Numbered from the stretch's first letter, positions 22,581 to 34,409 are shown. The stretch is DNA of 64,000 bases from Peribolospora baueri (GCA_029717555.1 JAMDHS010000004.1:414966-478965), one strand, 5' to 3'. The notes: generated by a model from the sequence alone, not told the origin. A program made the numbers and translations.

Positions 22581-25500
22581 GCTGATATGAGCCTGCTGTG
22601 CAATAGGAGGTGCGGGTGATGGTATGAGTGCAAGGAACGGAGGGCGAGGATGGGAGGTGGGGAAGGTGACGCGGCCGATCGCGTGCAGCAGCGTCACAGT
22701 CAGTCGCTCTTGGACGCCGGCTCCACAAAACGCCTTTCGTCCACTTCCCCCTCTTTGCCCTGTTTCGACTAACCTGGAGAGTGTTTTTGTTCGTACAGGA
22801 AAGCCCCTGGATCTATATCGAGACGCTTAAGCGTTGGTTGCGGAAAGGGGTCGATCCGCTGGCCCGTCTGTCCGCCAGCATCGACGGAGGCCACCCACAG
22901 CGCTCTACACAGTCGCCGCCTTTCCGCTCTCCCAGCGGTGACGGTGATGACGGCACAGACATTCGTCGTCAACCTGCACGTCCCGGTATTTAACGATCCT
23001 TCGCCCAGTTGCTGGCCGTGTATCACTGACTTCGCCCCCTGTGCCTCCTCCCCATATTTCTGTCCCTGCACCCTGGCTTTGGACGGCACGCGTTTGGGGA
23101 GAGTGAAGACGGCCTTGTCCAGAGGACTTGGCCACATTCCCCGAGTGCAATGACATAACATTCATGTCCCCCGACGCTGTCTTTGTCCTCTGTGTGCACT
23201 CGGAAAGCGACCGGCACTGGTCGAAGCCGACGTTCATGAGCTCTTCAACGACGCGCCTACAATGGACACTTGAGCGTGTGAGTGCGTCTGAGAGGAAAGA
23301 GAGAAAACAAGAAGTGTTATGTATAGTACGCATGTATAGCTTGCGTAATATATTGCGGGCGCTTCTCTCTTAGTCAGCCACTTCACTCCCCTCGAAGATA
23401 TACTCGTGCAAGATGGGAATAAGATCGTGTTCATGGTCGTACAGAAGCTGACAGAAAGCATGCGAGGGGCAGTGGTCACCGTCCCAACAGCGAGGGAAGG
23501 ATGCCAATGCATTTTCTGCTCACAACAAGCCGTTGTAAGCACCACTACAGCCTCCAGAGGCGGAATGCTCATGAAAGGGCAAAGGTCTGGAAGAAGGAGG
23601 GTATGGCTTGTTGGCACGTCCTGCCGGAACGGCAAAACAGTCAAATTTGACAGGACCGGGGCCGTCGTCGTTGGGTGCCGTGGCGGCTTTCACCTACCAT
23701 CTTGCCACGGCGGAGCAGTACAGGTACATAAAATAAGGGGACCGGAAAATGAGATGGGAGTACAGAGGATCGACGGCAGCGATCACAAACCACGTCTTCA
23801 TCTGTGTTTTAAGCGGGGAAGCAGAATCGTCGCGACGCCCTCCCGTCCGGTGCGATTCCGGACTGAGGCTGGATGATACGCTGCTTGCGGGACGGGCGAC
23901 CTCTGGGGTCTCGGAGTTTGGCGCAACAGGGGAAGGGAGCGAGACAGATCAGTGTAACGTCGCTGGCATCTATAGGGGATTCTGTAGAGAGAGGCTGGCG
24001 GTGCTCGTCCTCTGATGCGCTATAGAGAAGGCGCGACTAGGTCAGGGGAGAGGGATCGACGGGAGCGGTGAGCATAGATCGGGCCGGGTCCAGCTATTCT
24101 ACGTAACCCCTTTGTAGTGCCGCGCACCTCCACAGGGTGGGTCACAAGAGCAAGAGACGGAAAGGAAATGAGATGACAGACAAATTCTGCCAATCGTCTA
24201 ATGACGTTGGCTATGCAATCAAAAGATTGAGATGAGCAGGCAAAAGAGTTAGAGAATATAGATGTCATACCTGTCACGTGAGGAAGATTTTAGTAACTAG
24301 ACCAACACGAGATCCACTGGCTCCTGTGAAGACAACCACGACGAAGTATACATCATCACCACACCGTCTAACTAAAAGTGTCTGACGATTCGAACGTTGC
24401 ACGTCGCAGCTTTTATAGGAGAGAAAGCGAAACAAGCGGGCCGGTCGAAGACGGACAAACGCAGTAGACACGTCGTAGTCTGCCCCATATGCCATATGCA
24501 GATCTCAGCAAGTCTGTGCGAGAAAAAAACAAGACTGCCCATGGACGACGTATGCTCGTCGGCCGTCCCTCTCCTCCCTCTCGAGCGCCCGAGCCGGGCA
24601 GCGCAGGCGGCTCGGAAGAAGATGAGATAGCGAGCAAAATGAGACTGCGGGACGTCCTTGTCCCGGAAGAAGATGAGATTGCGGCCGGCTACCGCAGGAC
24701 GCGTGCGAGCGCCTGCCCGAGGGGCACGTTCTTCGTCTCCGGTGCGGTGCTCTCTGCTCGAGCAAGGGCAGGCACATATGTACATGACGAACGTCACTTA
24801 CAGAGCTCATCTCAAAAAGAAGAAGGCAGTCAGAGTATGGTTCTTGAAGACTCCTCTTTGACATTAGCGGTACGAAGCGGTTGGAAAGGGAGGTTGGACT
24901 AGCGGTACGAAGCGGTTGGAAAGGGAGGTTGGACCTTGGAGGGAAAGGGGAGGAAGAGAGCGTGGAAGGCATAGGCCGTTAGCTAGCAGATCCGTTTCCC
25001 ATCCCATTTTTTGCGGATTGGGACTGCCAACATGAGAACCGTGCTATTATATTATCCATTCCTGACAGGTTGACGCCGCTGGCCTTCAATGGTGGATGGA
25101 CAAGATGTTTTGTGAACGTCTCCTAACAAAATTTGTATTCTACTCCCCGTCCATCGTGCTATGAACAGGCGGTGGTGAAGGATTTACAGATTGGTGCACC
25201 ATTTTGCCGGCATACTTTAGCCACTACCATTTGACCATCAAATTTGCTGTAGGCATGATAAACCAACTTCAACCAGATTGAATGTACCTGGTGTAGTACA
25301 GACTGTCGAACGAGTATCGTTAAAAAAGGGGTGGCGTAATTGAACGCCCGAGCGTAGAACTCGGTGCTGAGAGAGGACTGCGCCTCAAGGGGACTTGGCT
25401 TCCGAATTAGCTTTTTCCAGACCTGTTTGTTCCTCCTGACAGACCGACCTTGATATCGTGCTTCTTTCCGTCCTTCCTTCCTTCCTTCCATTTAACCTTC

Positions 25501-25623
25501 CTACCTTCCTGTTTTCCTCCTGCTGTCCTCCGTTGCCATTAGTCTTGGAAAGTCGTGATACATACCACCAAACGCATGGTCCATGAAGACAGCAGTCAGC
25601 AGCCCGTGTAACTTGCGCACCAT
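22581..25623. other. Gene-poor intergenic region
   Basis: Three kilobases between the start of the GST gene and the 3' end of the methyltransferase gene. Several open frames up to 156 codons (for example plus strand 23406-23876) have no recognisable motif or splice pattern. It contains a perfect 35 bp tandem duplication at 24865-24934, a 16 bp direct repeat (CGGAAGAAGATGAGAT) near 24606 and 24664, and a CACGTG at 24275. Confidence 0.55.
24865..24934. repeat. Perfect 2 x 35 bp tandem duplication
   Basis: The 35 bp unit starting TAGCGGTACGAAGCGGTTGG occurs twice in direct contact, 24865-24899 and 24900-24934, with no difference. No coding function is evident. Confidence 0.9.
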
Positions 25624-26530
25624 CTAGGCTTTGACAAACCTCCCCACGCAGGTCGGTATGACGGCGATGTCCGGATCGGACTGCCCGCGTCGCAGCTCCA
25701 CCTCCTTCCAGCCTCCGAGCTTCTCGATCCACTCCCCGGTCGGGCGGGTGAGCTGACAGCCGCCAAAAACGACGGGCCACACAAAGTTCCAGAGGTGCTG
25801 GATCAGTCGGCCGATCGGGTGCGGGGAGAGGACGTGTTCAAAGATGATGAGCTGGCCGCCTGGACGGAGGAGCTTCTGGAGGCGCGGGAGGAGGGGCTGG
25901 GGGTTCGGGACTGAGCAGAGGACTATGATGGAGAGAAATTGAAAGGCGAACGTGAGCGGCCCCATGTCACCAGCGTGTTGACTCTCTGAACGACGCTGGA
26001 CGGCGATACAAAAGAAAAGCGGAAAGAGAATACGTGCCTTGCACGAGGAGAACTGTATCAAAGCTGCCCTCCGTGATGCCATACGCCTCGAGCTTGTCGA
26101 CATCGTCGATGCCGAAGGGTACGATCTCATACTTGTCCTTCAAGCCCGCCTTGACAATGTTCTCCCTCAGCTGCTGATGCGCTCCCTCGTAGGGTTCGAC
26201 GCCGAGCACCGCGTCGACCTTCTTGACGTCGTAGTACTTGAGCGTTTGTCCCGTGCCCGCTCCCACTTCGAGCACCCTACCCCTGGCCTCGGCGATGACA
26301 GGGCGCTTCTCATCCGCTTTCTGCTTGTCACCCATGTCGAGGACGCGGGCAAAGGCGCAGGACCAGAAGAGAGACAGCCACTTGGAGGGCGAGAGGAGGG
26401 AAGAGACGGAGAAAGACCTGAGCTGCTCGACCGACGCGCCGTAAAGACCGAAGCCGACGAAGAGAGAGAACATGAAGAAGGGAAAGAAGGCCGCCTGGAC
26501 GGTCTGTATGATGTGGGGGAGGGACAGCAT
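25624..26530 (-). CDS. Membrane-anchored SAM-dependent methyltransferase, METTL7-like
   Basis: Predicted class I methyltransferase. Exons (minus): 26530-26038 and 25922-25624, 263 residues. An N-terminal hydrophobic helix lies at about 10-33 (FFPFFMFSLFVGFGLYG), then the SAM-binding motif I VLEVGAGTGQTLKYY, the acidic FGIDDVDKL region, and VLCSVPNPQPLLPRLQKLLR with RPGGQLIIFEHV (motifs IV-VI). The end, LWNFVWPVVFGGCQLTRPTG, matches the cysteine-containing end of METTL7/TMT1 proteins, which in animals sit in ER or lipid-droplet membranes and methylate thiols; the fungal substrate is unknown. The join requires a GC-AG intron (GCACGT donor) to give LLVQVLCSV. Confidence 0.9.
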
Positions 26531-27229
26531 GGCTCAGACCTAGATACGATGGTCCAAGGGGAGAGGGTGTTGCGTGTGAAGGAGATGGTTCTTCGATATC
26601 CTGTTCTAAGAAGCGCGTTTATGGTGCACGCAGAAGATGGCTGTGCATGGATTCGAGCGGGAATGATCATACGGCCGAAGTGGTAGGTCCAGTTCCCACG
26701 CGCCACAGCTCCTAATAGGGACCCTATCCAGCTGTTACGAGCATCGACCTCCAGCACCTCCGGGCAGTCCTGGCCGGCCCGAGCGTCGACGACGCCTTGG
26801 TTTCCGCGGCCACATCATTGCGCCAGCGCCTCCAACGACCAACACCGCCCGTGTCCTGCCTCGAGGGTGCCTCGGGCGACGGCCGCGCCGGACGAGGCCG
26901 GGATCACTTGACGCGACCAAAGCTGCCCGGCCGAGGTCGGACCAGCCTCAAGCAAGCTGAGTGCGTGAATCTGATTACGTCCACCGTCTTCTCCGCACCG
27001 CTCGCCGGGTCCCCGAGGAGGCCTCGCACGGATACAGACGGCGGCCGGCAGCTTATTCCCTATTCTACGTAAACGGAGAAAGACGGACGGTTGTAGTATA
27101 TCTAGATGAACCACGTGTGGTCACGTGCGTACCACGAAGAGTGATCGGTAGATGGACAGGGCGGTGGGGAGGCTCGTATTCACTTGACCTTCATCGTTGC
27201 CAGCGCCGCAACTCGACAAGAGGCTATCC
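26531..27229. promoter_or_regulatory. Divergent promoter with paired CACGTG boxes
   Basis: About 700 bp between the methyltransferase start (-) and the Spf31 start (+). Two CACGTG palindromes lie at 27112-27117 and 27122-27127, ten bases apart, about 105 bp before the plus-strand ATG. This is the core site of bHLH factors such as Cbf1/USF. Confidence 0.55.
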
Positions 27230-29106
27230 ATGTCCCAGTCCGACGCTAATAGCTCACCGACGCTTCTGCGGCGCCCAGGCCCGCCGCCTCCTCCGCCGGT
27301 CGCCCATTCGTCGTCTTCGAGCTCGTCCTCGTCCTCGCAACCGGATCCACCACCACTGCCGTCGACTTCAGCGCCGACTCCACCTCCACCACCCTCATCC
27401 TCTCTGCCGACTCCTTCTGCCGCCGATCAAAGCGGACAAAGCCCAAACAATGAGTTGAAAGGCGATTCGGCGACGCCAGAGACGGAAGATGACGCGGAGA
27501 TTGAGAGGAGGTTGGGTGAGTTGTTCGCTCGCTCCTTTCTACGCTAACAGAGTGCCGTGCACTGCAGTGCACTGCATATATATGCTTTCACGAGTTCGAT
27601 CCGCTCAGTTGCTGATAGATGCACCCTGCTTTCACGAAACGTATCTATTACGCTTGTGGCCCGTCTCGGTCATTCTATCGAACCGTTTCCTCCTCTCATC
27701 GCTCGTGCAGCTCGTGAAGCCAACACGTTCAAGCAGGAACTCGAGATTGGTGCGCAACGCGTTCGGCAGCGCAGACCCTAAGGGCGTTCCCTGACCCGAT
27801 ATGCTTTCTTCCTTTTCTTTCCCTCTCACCGGCCACGGCCCGACAGACCGTATCCTCTCGGCCTTCAAACTGAACCCTTATGATATCCTCGACCTTCTCC
27901 AAGAGGCTTCCGAGAAGGACATCAAGAACGCTTACCGGAGAAAGTCCTTGCTCATTCACCCCGACAAGGTCAAGCATGGTATGTTCGCCTAAGAGACTGA
28001 TTTCCCAGCAGTTCGCAGGGCAGGAAGCTTTGAAAATCCAGCGCGCGGCTGATGGTGGTCGGATCACTGGTTCCCAGAACGAGCGGTCGAGGCTTTCGAT
28101 CTGCTGAAGAAAGTAAGTGAGCGTACCACTCGCTGTGGCAGGCCGTTGTATGCTACCGAGCGACACCCCTATTTCCCTCATTCTCCCACTCGCCCACCTT
28201 GAATTTGGTCCATTTGCCCACTCATGCCCTTTTTTAATCCGTTGGAAAACACCATCATCAGGCAGAAGCACAACTTCAAGACCCAGCGCGCCGCAAGGAC
28301 CTCGACGAAATTGTGATGGAAGCGCGGGTACTGGTGCTAAAGGAGCTCTCGTTGCCCATCTCAACCCCCTCCGATGACCCCGCCCTCATGTCTCCTAGTC
28401 TGGACCCACCGTTCTCGCGGCGGCTGGCGATGAAGACCAAGGAAGTGATGATCGACGAGGAAGTCAGAAAGCGGAAGTGAGCCGGTGCTTTCTTTTAATT
28501 CCTCTACCGCGTCTGGGTGCGATATCTGCGGACTCGGGGTTCGGTCGTAGAGTAGGAAGGAAAGGGACGGCAATTACGAGAAAGCATCCTGCTGACCATG
28601 CGATCACTCGATTCCTTCGCCTTCCGCACGATCAATCGCCTTCAGAGCTGCAAAATTGCAAATGATGTACGAGGTGCGTCTTGCGTCTTGTCTGTCCCTG
28701 ACGGAACCGAGCAAGCCGGGCCGGTTACCAGTGGAGACTGAGCGAGCCGTCCGTCTTCCTAGACTGACCATCTCATTTTCACCCTCGTCTTCCTCGCGTA
28801 ATCGCAGGGGGCCGAGGCGGCGAAGAAGGAACAAGCGGCAGAGGACAGGAAACGCAAGGCGGAAGAAGAGGCAAGGTGGGAGGCGGGAAGAGAGAACAGG
28901 GTGAACGATTGGGTGAGAATGCGCTCCTTTCTCTCAGCTCGATGGCCCGGTGTCTGTCCCGCGTCTGCCGACCGGCTCGTCTAAGCTTTGACCATTTTTT
29001 TTCTCTCTCTCTCATCTTTGCGCATCCCGTCGCTCTTCTGCAGAGAAACTTTACCAAAGGCGGCGGTCACAAGAAGAAAAAAGCCAAGCCGAACGTGCTG
29101 GGGTGA
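27230..29106 (+). CDS. spf31: Spliceosome-associated J-domain protein, Spf31/DNAJC8 homologue
   Basis: Nuclear J-protein found with splicing complexes. Exons: 27230-27515, 27711-27749, 27847-27978, 28078-28112, 28262-28476, 28646-28673, 28808-28912, 29044-29106; phases agree; 300 residues. The Pro/Ser-rich N-terminus is followed by REANTFKQELEI, FKLNPYDILDLL and a J domain with the HPD tripeptide at 146-148 (RRKSLLIHPDKVKH), then AVEAFDLLKK. A long charged helix follows, and the end NRVNDWRNFTKGGG with a KKKKAK tail is the DNAJC8 signature. The ATG at 27230 is the first in frame. It converges on RMI1, with 226 bp between the stops. Confidence 0.93.
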
Positions 29107-29332
29107 GACGCCACGTTTTGGGCTTGGCAGGCGCGCCTTCGGAGTCCGCGTGCGGTCCTGATGATGCCTTTGACAGGAGCCGGCGAGGGAAGGAGGACGT
29201 CCAGACCTCGGTGGACGTGAAAAAGGGTCCTTGTTTTCTTACTGTACAATAACGGGACAAATGCTTGCTCGGGAACGAGTCCAACTTCGATCGCCCGTCG
29301 ACCGCGTCGGTCGGTCGCTTGTCATCGACCTG

Positions 29333-31404
29333 CTACGACTCAGGCGAAGATGTGATGACGATCGGCTCAGCGGCTGCCCTTGTGGGAACGCGTCTTCGCC
29401 TAGCGGCGGGGACGGGTGACGAAGAAGGAGGCGCGGCGGCGGGAGTGGTGGGCTTACGTTCGTGGTTCACCGCACCGCCCTCCTCGACGTTGAACAGCTC
29501 GTCCACGTCCCAAGAAGTCGAGTCACCGAATTCGTTATCCTCGTCCTCGCCTCCGCTGCCATTGGCTGTGTGGCGGCGCTGGTGAAGGCGAGGAGGGTTG
29601 TCGTCGTCATCAATGATCTCTATGGGCATGTCGCGCGGGAGTTTCCATTGCGGCGCTTCTTCGAGCTCTCTGCAGAGAATAGAAGCGAAGGAAGGAGGGG
29701 AAAGAGGACGAAGAAACCGTCAGTTCTGTTCAAGGTTTTAACGACGCACAGTCTCCATTAACACGAGAGTGGAAAAGCAAAAAAGGGCCGCCCACTCAAT
29801 GTCTTCCAAAAAATCCACGTCGATATCCGAAAATTCGAGGGACGCGTCAACAACCTCCCCTCCTTTCCTTCCGTCCGTCACCGCAACCGCCGTTGTCCGT
29901 CGGTCGAGAGTGACCGCTGCGGCGGCTGGAGCGCGATGAGAGGGACCGGCTAAGGATGGCGGCGGGTGATTCGCCTGCTCTTCCTTTTTGGCGGCACCTC
30001 TTGCGGAGCCAACCCTTCTCGGTGGTGATACACGCCGAGACTCAAGTGGAGGTCGCAGTCGTGCTCGCTCGGTCTCCGCGAGTCCGGCCATCATCGCCTC
30101 CTCCTCGTCAGAATCTGGGAAGCGATCTGGGGCACCGTCCGGTTCTACGCCTGGTCGGGATGGCCGGTGGGGCGATGGGAGCGCGGAACCCGACGCATGA
30201 TTGGTGCCAACGGTGGCTTGGAGCTCAGCGCTGGTGGCCATAGTTTGTAGAGGTTTCCTAGGAGCGGGATGAGGCAAGTCAGAAGCAGACGGGAAGAGGG
30301 ATGCTATTGAAATATACCTCCATTTCATTGAAAGCACTCACCCAAGCCTTTCGCGAAGGGAGTTGATTAATCTCTCCTCTCTTTCCGCCTCTAGTTCTTC
30401 GACATGGTGGCCCTTGAGAACGACGTTGCTAGGGTCGAGAAGCAGCTTTGGTTGCAATGAAGCAAGAGGGGGCCGGCTTGTTAATCGACTAATATCCTTA
30501 TTATTTCTCCATCCGACCCATCCAGAAAAACTCACGATGCCTCGAAGGACTCTCACGTTCTTGAGCAAGAGCTGGAGGAAAATCGACCGAAAGCGACCGC
30601 ACGATGAGGCGGTTTGATACGGCAGGCGCATGCATTCTCGTCCTCTCCTAAGGTCCTCGCCACAACGTCGTCACCCACCTTTTCACCCAACTTAGTCTCT
30701 TCCATGCTCAGCCCGTGTATTCGCTTGTGCTCAATGGCAGGGACGAGGGTATGGCCATCGCTCAACTCGAGTTTAAGCATCGACCTCGGAAACGAGGGCG
30801 GGCCTTTATTGCCGTCGTCAAAAGGCGGAATGCCTTCTCCATATCCAACCTCCTGCTCCCCGCTTGCAAAGGACACGTTCGCGGTCGCAGGCGCGCGCGT
30901 CGGGTCGTTCGCTGAGGAGGCGAGCAGGGAAGCGCTGCCCATAGTCTGCCTTTCGGCCTTGCGCGCTTCGGCTACGTCCAGGAGGTTGAGGGCTGATACT
31001 CCGATGTCTTTGCGGTGGATAACAAGCCGACGATTTGAACATGGGGTCCAGGCGTCAGGACAGCATGCAAACGAGCGAGAGAACAAAGGCGTCCTAGCAT
31101 ACGGAAACGTACCAACGACGCTCATCACCTGCACCAAAACCGCCTCCCTCGGTCCCCTAGCCACCCAGCTATCCTCGATAGCATGTATACCGTTAGGAAA
31201 GCTCGGACCGGCGGTGATTGAAGCAAGGTCTCCAAAGAGGAGTTGGGCGTTGACCTCTTTGATCAGTTGCGGCGGCGTGAGGTGCGGGAAGTTGTCGCGG
31301 AGGTAGGCGACGCACTCGCTGAGCCACTCCGGATGGACGTTCAGCTGGGGATACTGGCTCCTGAGCCAGTTCGTGAGCGGAACTGGGATCGTTTCTCCAG
31401 CCAT
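29333..31404 (-). CDS. RMI1: RecQ-mediated genome instability protein 1 homologue
   Basis: OB-fold scaffold of the RecQ helicase-topoisomerase III complex that dissolves double Holliday junctions. Exons (minus): 31404-31113, 31007-30679, 30571-30536, 30445-30342, 30257-29796, 29669-29333, all in phase, 519 residues. Visible family features: the N-terminal helical part (LRSQYPQLNVHPEWLSECVA, PPQLIKEVNAQLLFGDL), the DIGVSALNLLD strand, and the core MLKLELSDGHTLVPAIEHKR, IHGLSMEETKLGEK, LLLKNVRVLRGI, LLLDPSNVVLKGHHVEEL. The C-terminal about 200 residues are acidic and disordered (SDIDVDFLEDIE, IEIIDDDDN, EPIVITSSPES). The IEIIDDDD and PIVITSS stretches look like SUMO-interacting motifs; that is inference. 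Confidence 0.92.
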
Positions 31405-32442
31405 GGAAGAGTTCTGCGGGCCTTGTTGTCCTCCCCTTCTCCGCTCTCTTCTGCTTTGTTCTGCATTCCTCTCCCCTGTTCTGGTCTGGTCACGGTGGGC
31501 AACTGCTAATGCCAGGTCACGTGTATACCACGATCGGGATGAGACCCGTGGCCGCGTAGATGACTTTTCCCGCATGTTCTTCGCTACGGCAAGCAGACTG
31601 AACGGCCCCTGCTCAATGTTCTCAATTGAGTCGATCCCCGGATCGGATCATCAACGACGATCTCGCGATTGGTCGTGTATATAGGCGTTGTTCATTTATA
31701 TGCAGACTTCGGTGCTGATGTATCCGACTCAGCTGAGGTCAATGTCGCAACTTCCAGGCTCGCCCTTCACCACATGGCCGCCGCAAGATGACCGACGTGC
31801 TGGGGTTACTCAGCATTGGGCCGTGAATGACCGACCACACGCTGAGGGAAAAGGAAAGGCCGAACAGGGTTGTGCTCATGGCCATCCAATGCCAAGCACG
31901 CTGAATTGGCCGAACGCATCTCTCTTGTTCCGCCTCGTATCACCAGCAGGCGAACCGAAAACGCGGAAAGAAGCGCGAGATCTCCTTGGACCACCTCAGA
32001 TCCAAGGTAAGCAGGTGCGCGAGCGGGCGTTTAAGACGACATGGAAATCGAGATCGAAATGTCGAGGAGGCTCCTGCTATTCAAAGCAAGTCAGGTAGAA
32101 ATAATTTGTTGTTTACCAGTGTGTACTGAGAGAGACGCATAGGAGGTGACCGCTGATGGAGTTGAGTTTCATAATTTGCCGGAGTCAGGGGGACGACTGA
32201 GGGGGTTGACGACGGATGGCTGGCAAAGGCCACTTAGGCATACGGTCGAATCTGAAGACATCTGATGCGTCAGTCTTCTTCCTCGTCGCTGTGCTCCAAA
32301 GGCATTCAAACGAGCGGCCATGGCGAGGCGAAGCCGGCGACGCCCGTATGGGCCGTGATTCGTGGGCCGTGATTCGTGGGCCGTGACGAATCGACGTTGC
32401 CCGTTCCAACTATCTCGTCATAATCAGAAGTATAATCAAAAG
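31405..32442. promoter_or_regulatory. RMI1 promoter and flank
   Basis: About 1 kb between the RMI1 start and the stop of the next minus-strand gene. A CACGTG box lies at 31518-31523, about 115 bp before the RMI1 ATG. A triple step of GGGCCGTGATTCGT-like repeats lies near 32350-32385. No gene seen. Confidence 0.5.
31518..31523. promoter_or_regulatory. CACGTG (E-box) upstream of RMI1
   Basis: A single palindromic CACGTG about 115 bp upstream of the RMI1 start codon. Binding is inferred from the motif only. Confidence 0.35.
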
Positions 32443-33031
32443 TCATCGCCGCGGCTCCTCCTCCGCAAAACCATCCCGCGTGGCCGCACGCTTCCTGAAC
32501 TCCTCCACCCCGCTGGGCGTTAATGTCGGGGAAGACGTACGTTCTCCAACGAGAGCTCCAGCCCCACTTTGCTGATCCGAAAGCAGCGGACGCGGAGGCA
32601 ACGTACGCTGAGGCTCATGGAGGACCACTGCAGATGAGGCAATGAGGGACAAATGGAACCATACCGCCAGACATATAGAGGCAAATAAAGAGGGGATGTA
32701 ACTCACTTCGTTTGTACAGGACATCTTAATGAAGGCGAGAAAAACCGGAAGAAGATGTCGTTCTGTCACCCGTCGCAACCTTTCAGGTCACACAACAATG
32801 GACACGGTCGGCGACTCACAAGTTGTGGCAACCAAAAGGGGGAAGGATACCATGATCGTCTGCCGAACCAAAGAGGGGGGGAAGCCGAAGAATGCATCAG
32901 AAGCCCGTAGAAAGAACGACCGAAGGCACGCCCACTCAGCTCGGCTCGGCAGCCTGCTCGAATAGAACTGGCCCAATGAAAATGCTCACCCGAAGACGCC
33001 GTTGATCTGGCGTGAGCTGGGGTCGAGGCAT
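32443..33031 (-). CDS. Small single-pass membrane protein (94 aa), four exons
   Basis: Exons (minus): 33031-32990, 32859-32820, 32724-32707, 32627-32443. All three joins keep phase (0, 1, 1), using GTGAGC or GTGAGT donors and the acceptors CAG, AAG, CAG. The product starts MPRPQLTPDQRRLR. A hydrophobic helix follows (TIMVSFPLLVATTYVLYKR, about residues 15-33), then a polar Pro/Ser/Thr-rich tail ending in EEEPRR. A short basic N-terminus and one helix ending in YKR resemble small mitochondrial inner-membrane proteins, but I cannot assign a family. The third exon is only 18 bp. The gene shares a 183 bp promoter with the PEX39-like gene. Confidence 0.72.
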
Positions 33032-33214
33032 GTTGTCTTCCGGGCCCAAGGCGATGTGCTCGTCGTTCAGCGAGCGGTCTGGGCAGAGCTGAGCTGAGCG
33101 GCAACGAAGGTAGGCGATTAAGAAGAGTTGATCGGAAAGCACGTGGCAAAGCCGGTATCGCGGGCGTGCAACAGACGCTCTCCTCGTCCGTCCACCAAAG
33201 CCACGTCGTAGGCC
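33032..33214. promoter_or_regulatory. Short bidirectional promoter
   Basis: Only 183 bp separate the starts of the 94-residue protein (-) and the PEX39-like gene (+), so they probably share regulatory DNA. No clear motif was identified. Confidence 0.5.
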
Positions 33215-34409
33215 ATGACGAGCCAAGAGGAGGCATTCAATCAGTTCGATCTGTTTGACTGGCACGATCCCGAGTTTCAGGTGGGTTTGCATTTTTGGCC
33301 TTCGGTCCAGTGAGTTGAGGATGGCCGAGGGACTACGGCTTGGCTTCGGCGTGTGTCGCCGTGTATGATGTGGTCCGAGCCTGGTCCGACTCGCTCAAGA
33401 CGAGCGTGGTTGAGGTATGGCTGACAAGCGGTTAGGTATGCTTTTTTCGAATGTTTCAACGGAAACATAGGCCGGCCTCGCGGCCATCATTCGTCCCCTC
33501 ATAGAGCAAGGAGGCACTCGCGAGGCCGTGGAAGAGACGACGCAAAAGGCCAAGGCGTTCTACTTCTCTTCGAAGTAAGTAACAGCGCACGAATGGACGA
33601 GATGGTCGTACCCTCTCCGCCGACCTCGACTGACTCGACCATGTCATTGACTCGATCCCGCCGTTCAGAACAGGGCTGCAAATATCCTACCCAGATTACA
33701 TTGAATGGAAAAAGAATCATCCCGATTCCAGCTCCAGGACGGCGCCCTCCCGCTGCAACGCCGCGACCACCAGTGCCCCACCATTAGGTTCACGGGTTGG
33801 GCATGAGGACGCAGTCGACGTGAGCGGAGAGCAAACTGCGAGTACCGCCTCGGATCTCAACGTACCTCCTCCCACGATCTTTCCAGCCGAGTCCGCATCG
33901 TCGTCCGGCGCAGCAGCATTGCCGGCGGGCACGCCGTCCGAACCCGGATCGGCGAGTGGAGCGACGGAAGCGGGACCCACAAATCCACCCTCCTTCGATG
34001 CGATCGTCGAGCTGATCACCAAAGGCCAGACGGACAAGATTCCCGGTATACGGGAGATCCCCCTTAAAGTAAGACGTTATTGGCCCTGGCGGGTGTTGGT
34101 AACGGCAGTGGCTTACCATTTGTTTGTGTGTGTATATGTGTTTGTCCTTCCCTTCCGCTCTACCCATCGCCCCAGATCAACGAAGCGCCTCCGACGACGT
34201 CTACGCTTTCCGTCCGACCGAAGCCATGGGAGCAAGGGACCAACGCCGTCGCAGTCACAGATGACGAGAGCGCAATACTGCAAGCGGGCGTTGGGGCCTC
34301 GGGACAGCCTGCGATCTCTACCTCTGTTACCTCTTCTGCTGCCCTCTCAGCACCAACTGCTCCAGAAGATGGGGGCAAGGGAGACGATGAAAACCTCGAA
34401 GAGCGATAG
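33215..34409 (+). CDS. PEX39: PEX39-like peroxin (KPWE-motif protein)
   Basis: Exons: 33215-33280, 33471-33574, 33669-34068, 34176-34409; phases agree; 267 residues. N-terminus: NQFDLFDWHDPEFQ, then LAAIIRPLIEQGGTREAVEE and YPDYIEWKKNHP. A disordered spacer is followed by SFDAIVELITKGQTDKIPGI (about 165-184) and, across the last intron, RPKPWEQ with the KPWE tetrapeptide at 206-209. An 'FDxIVxLIxxG...IPGIrxIP' helix followed by KPWE is the pattern of yeast Yjr012c and human C6orf226, recently described as PEX39, a cofactor of PEX7 in import of PTS2 proteins. The assignment rests on motifs remembered by me, not on a search. The disordered acidic tail is unassigned. It converges on the dynamin-like gene. 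Confidence 0.8.

Noticed and set aside
24372-24440. Possible tRNA on the minus strand (TTCGAATC-like B box)
   Set aside because: No matching A box, acceptor stem or anticodon arm could be folded around it.
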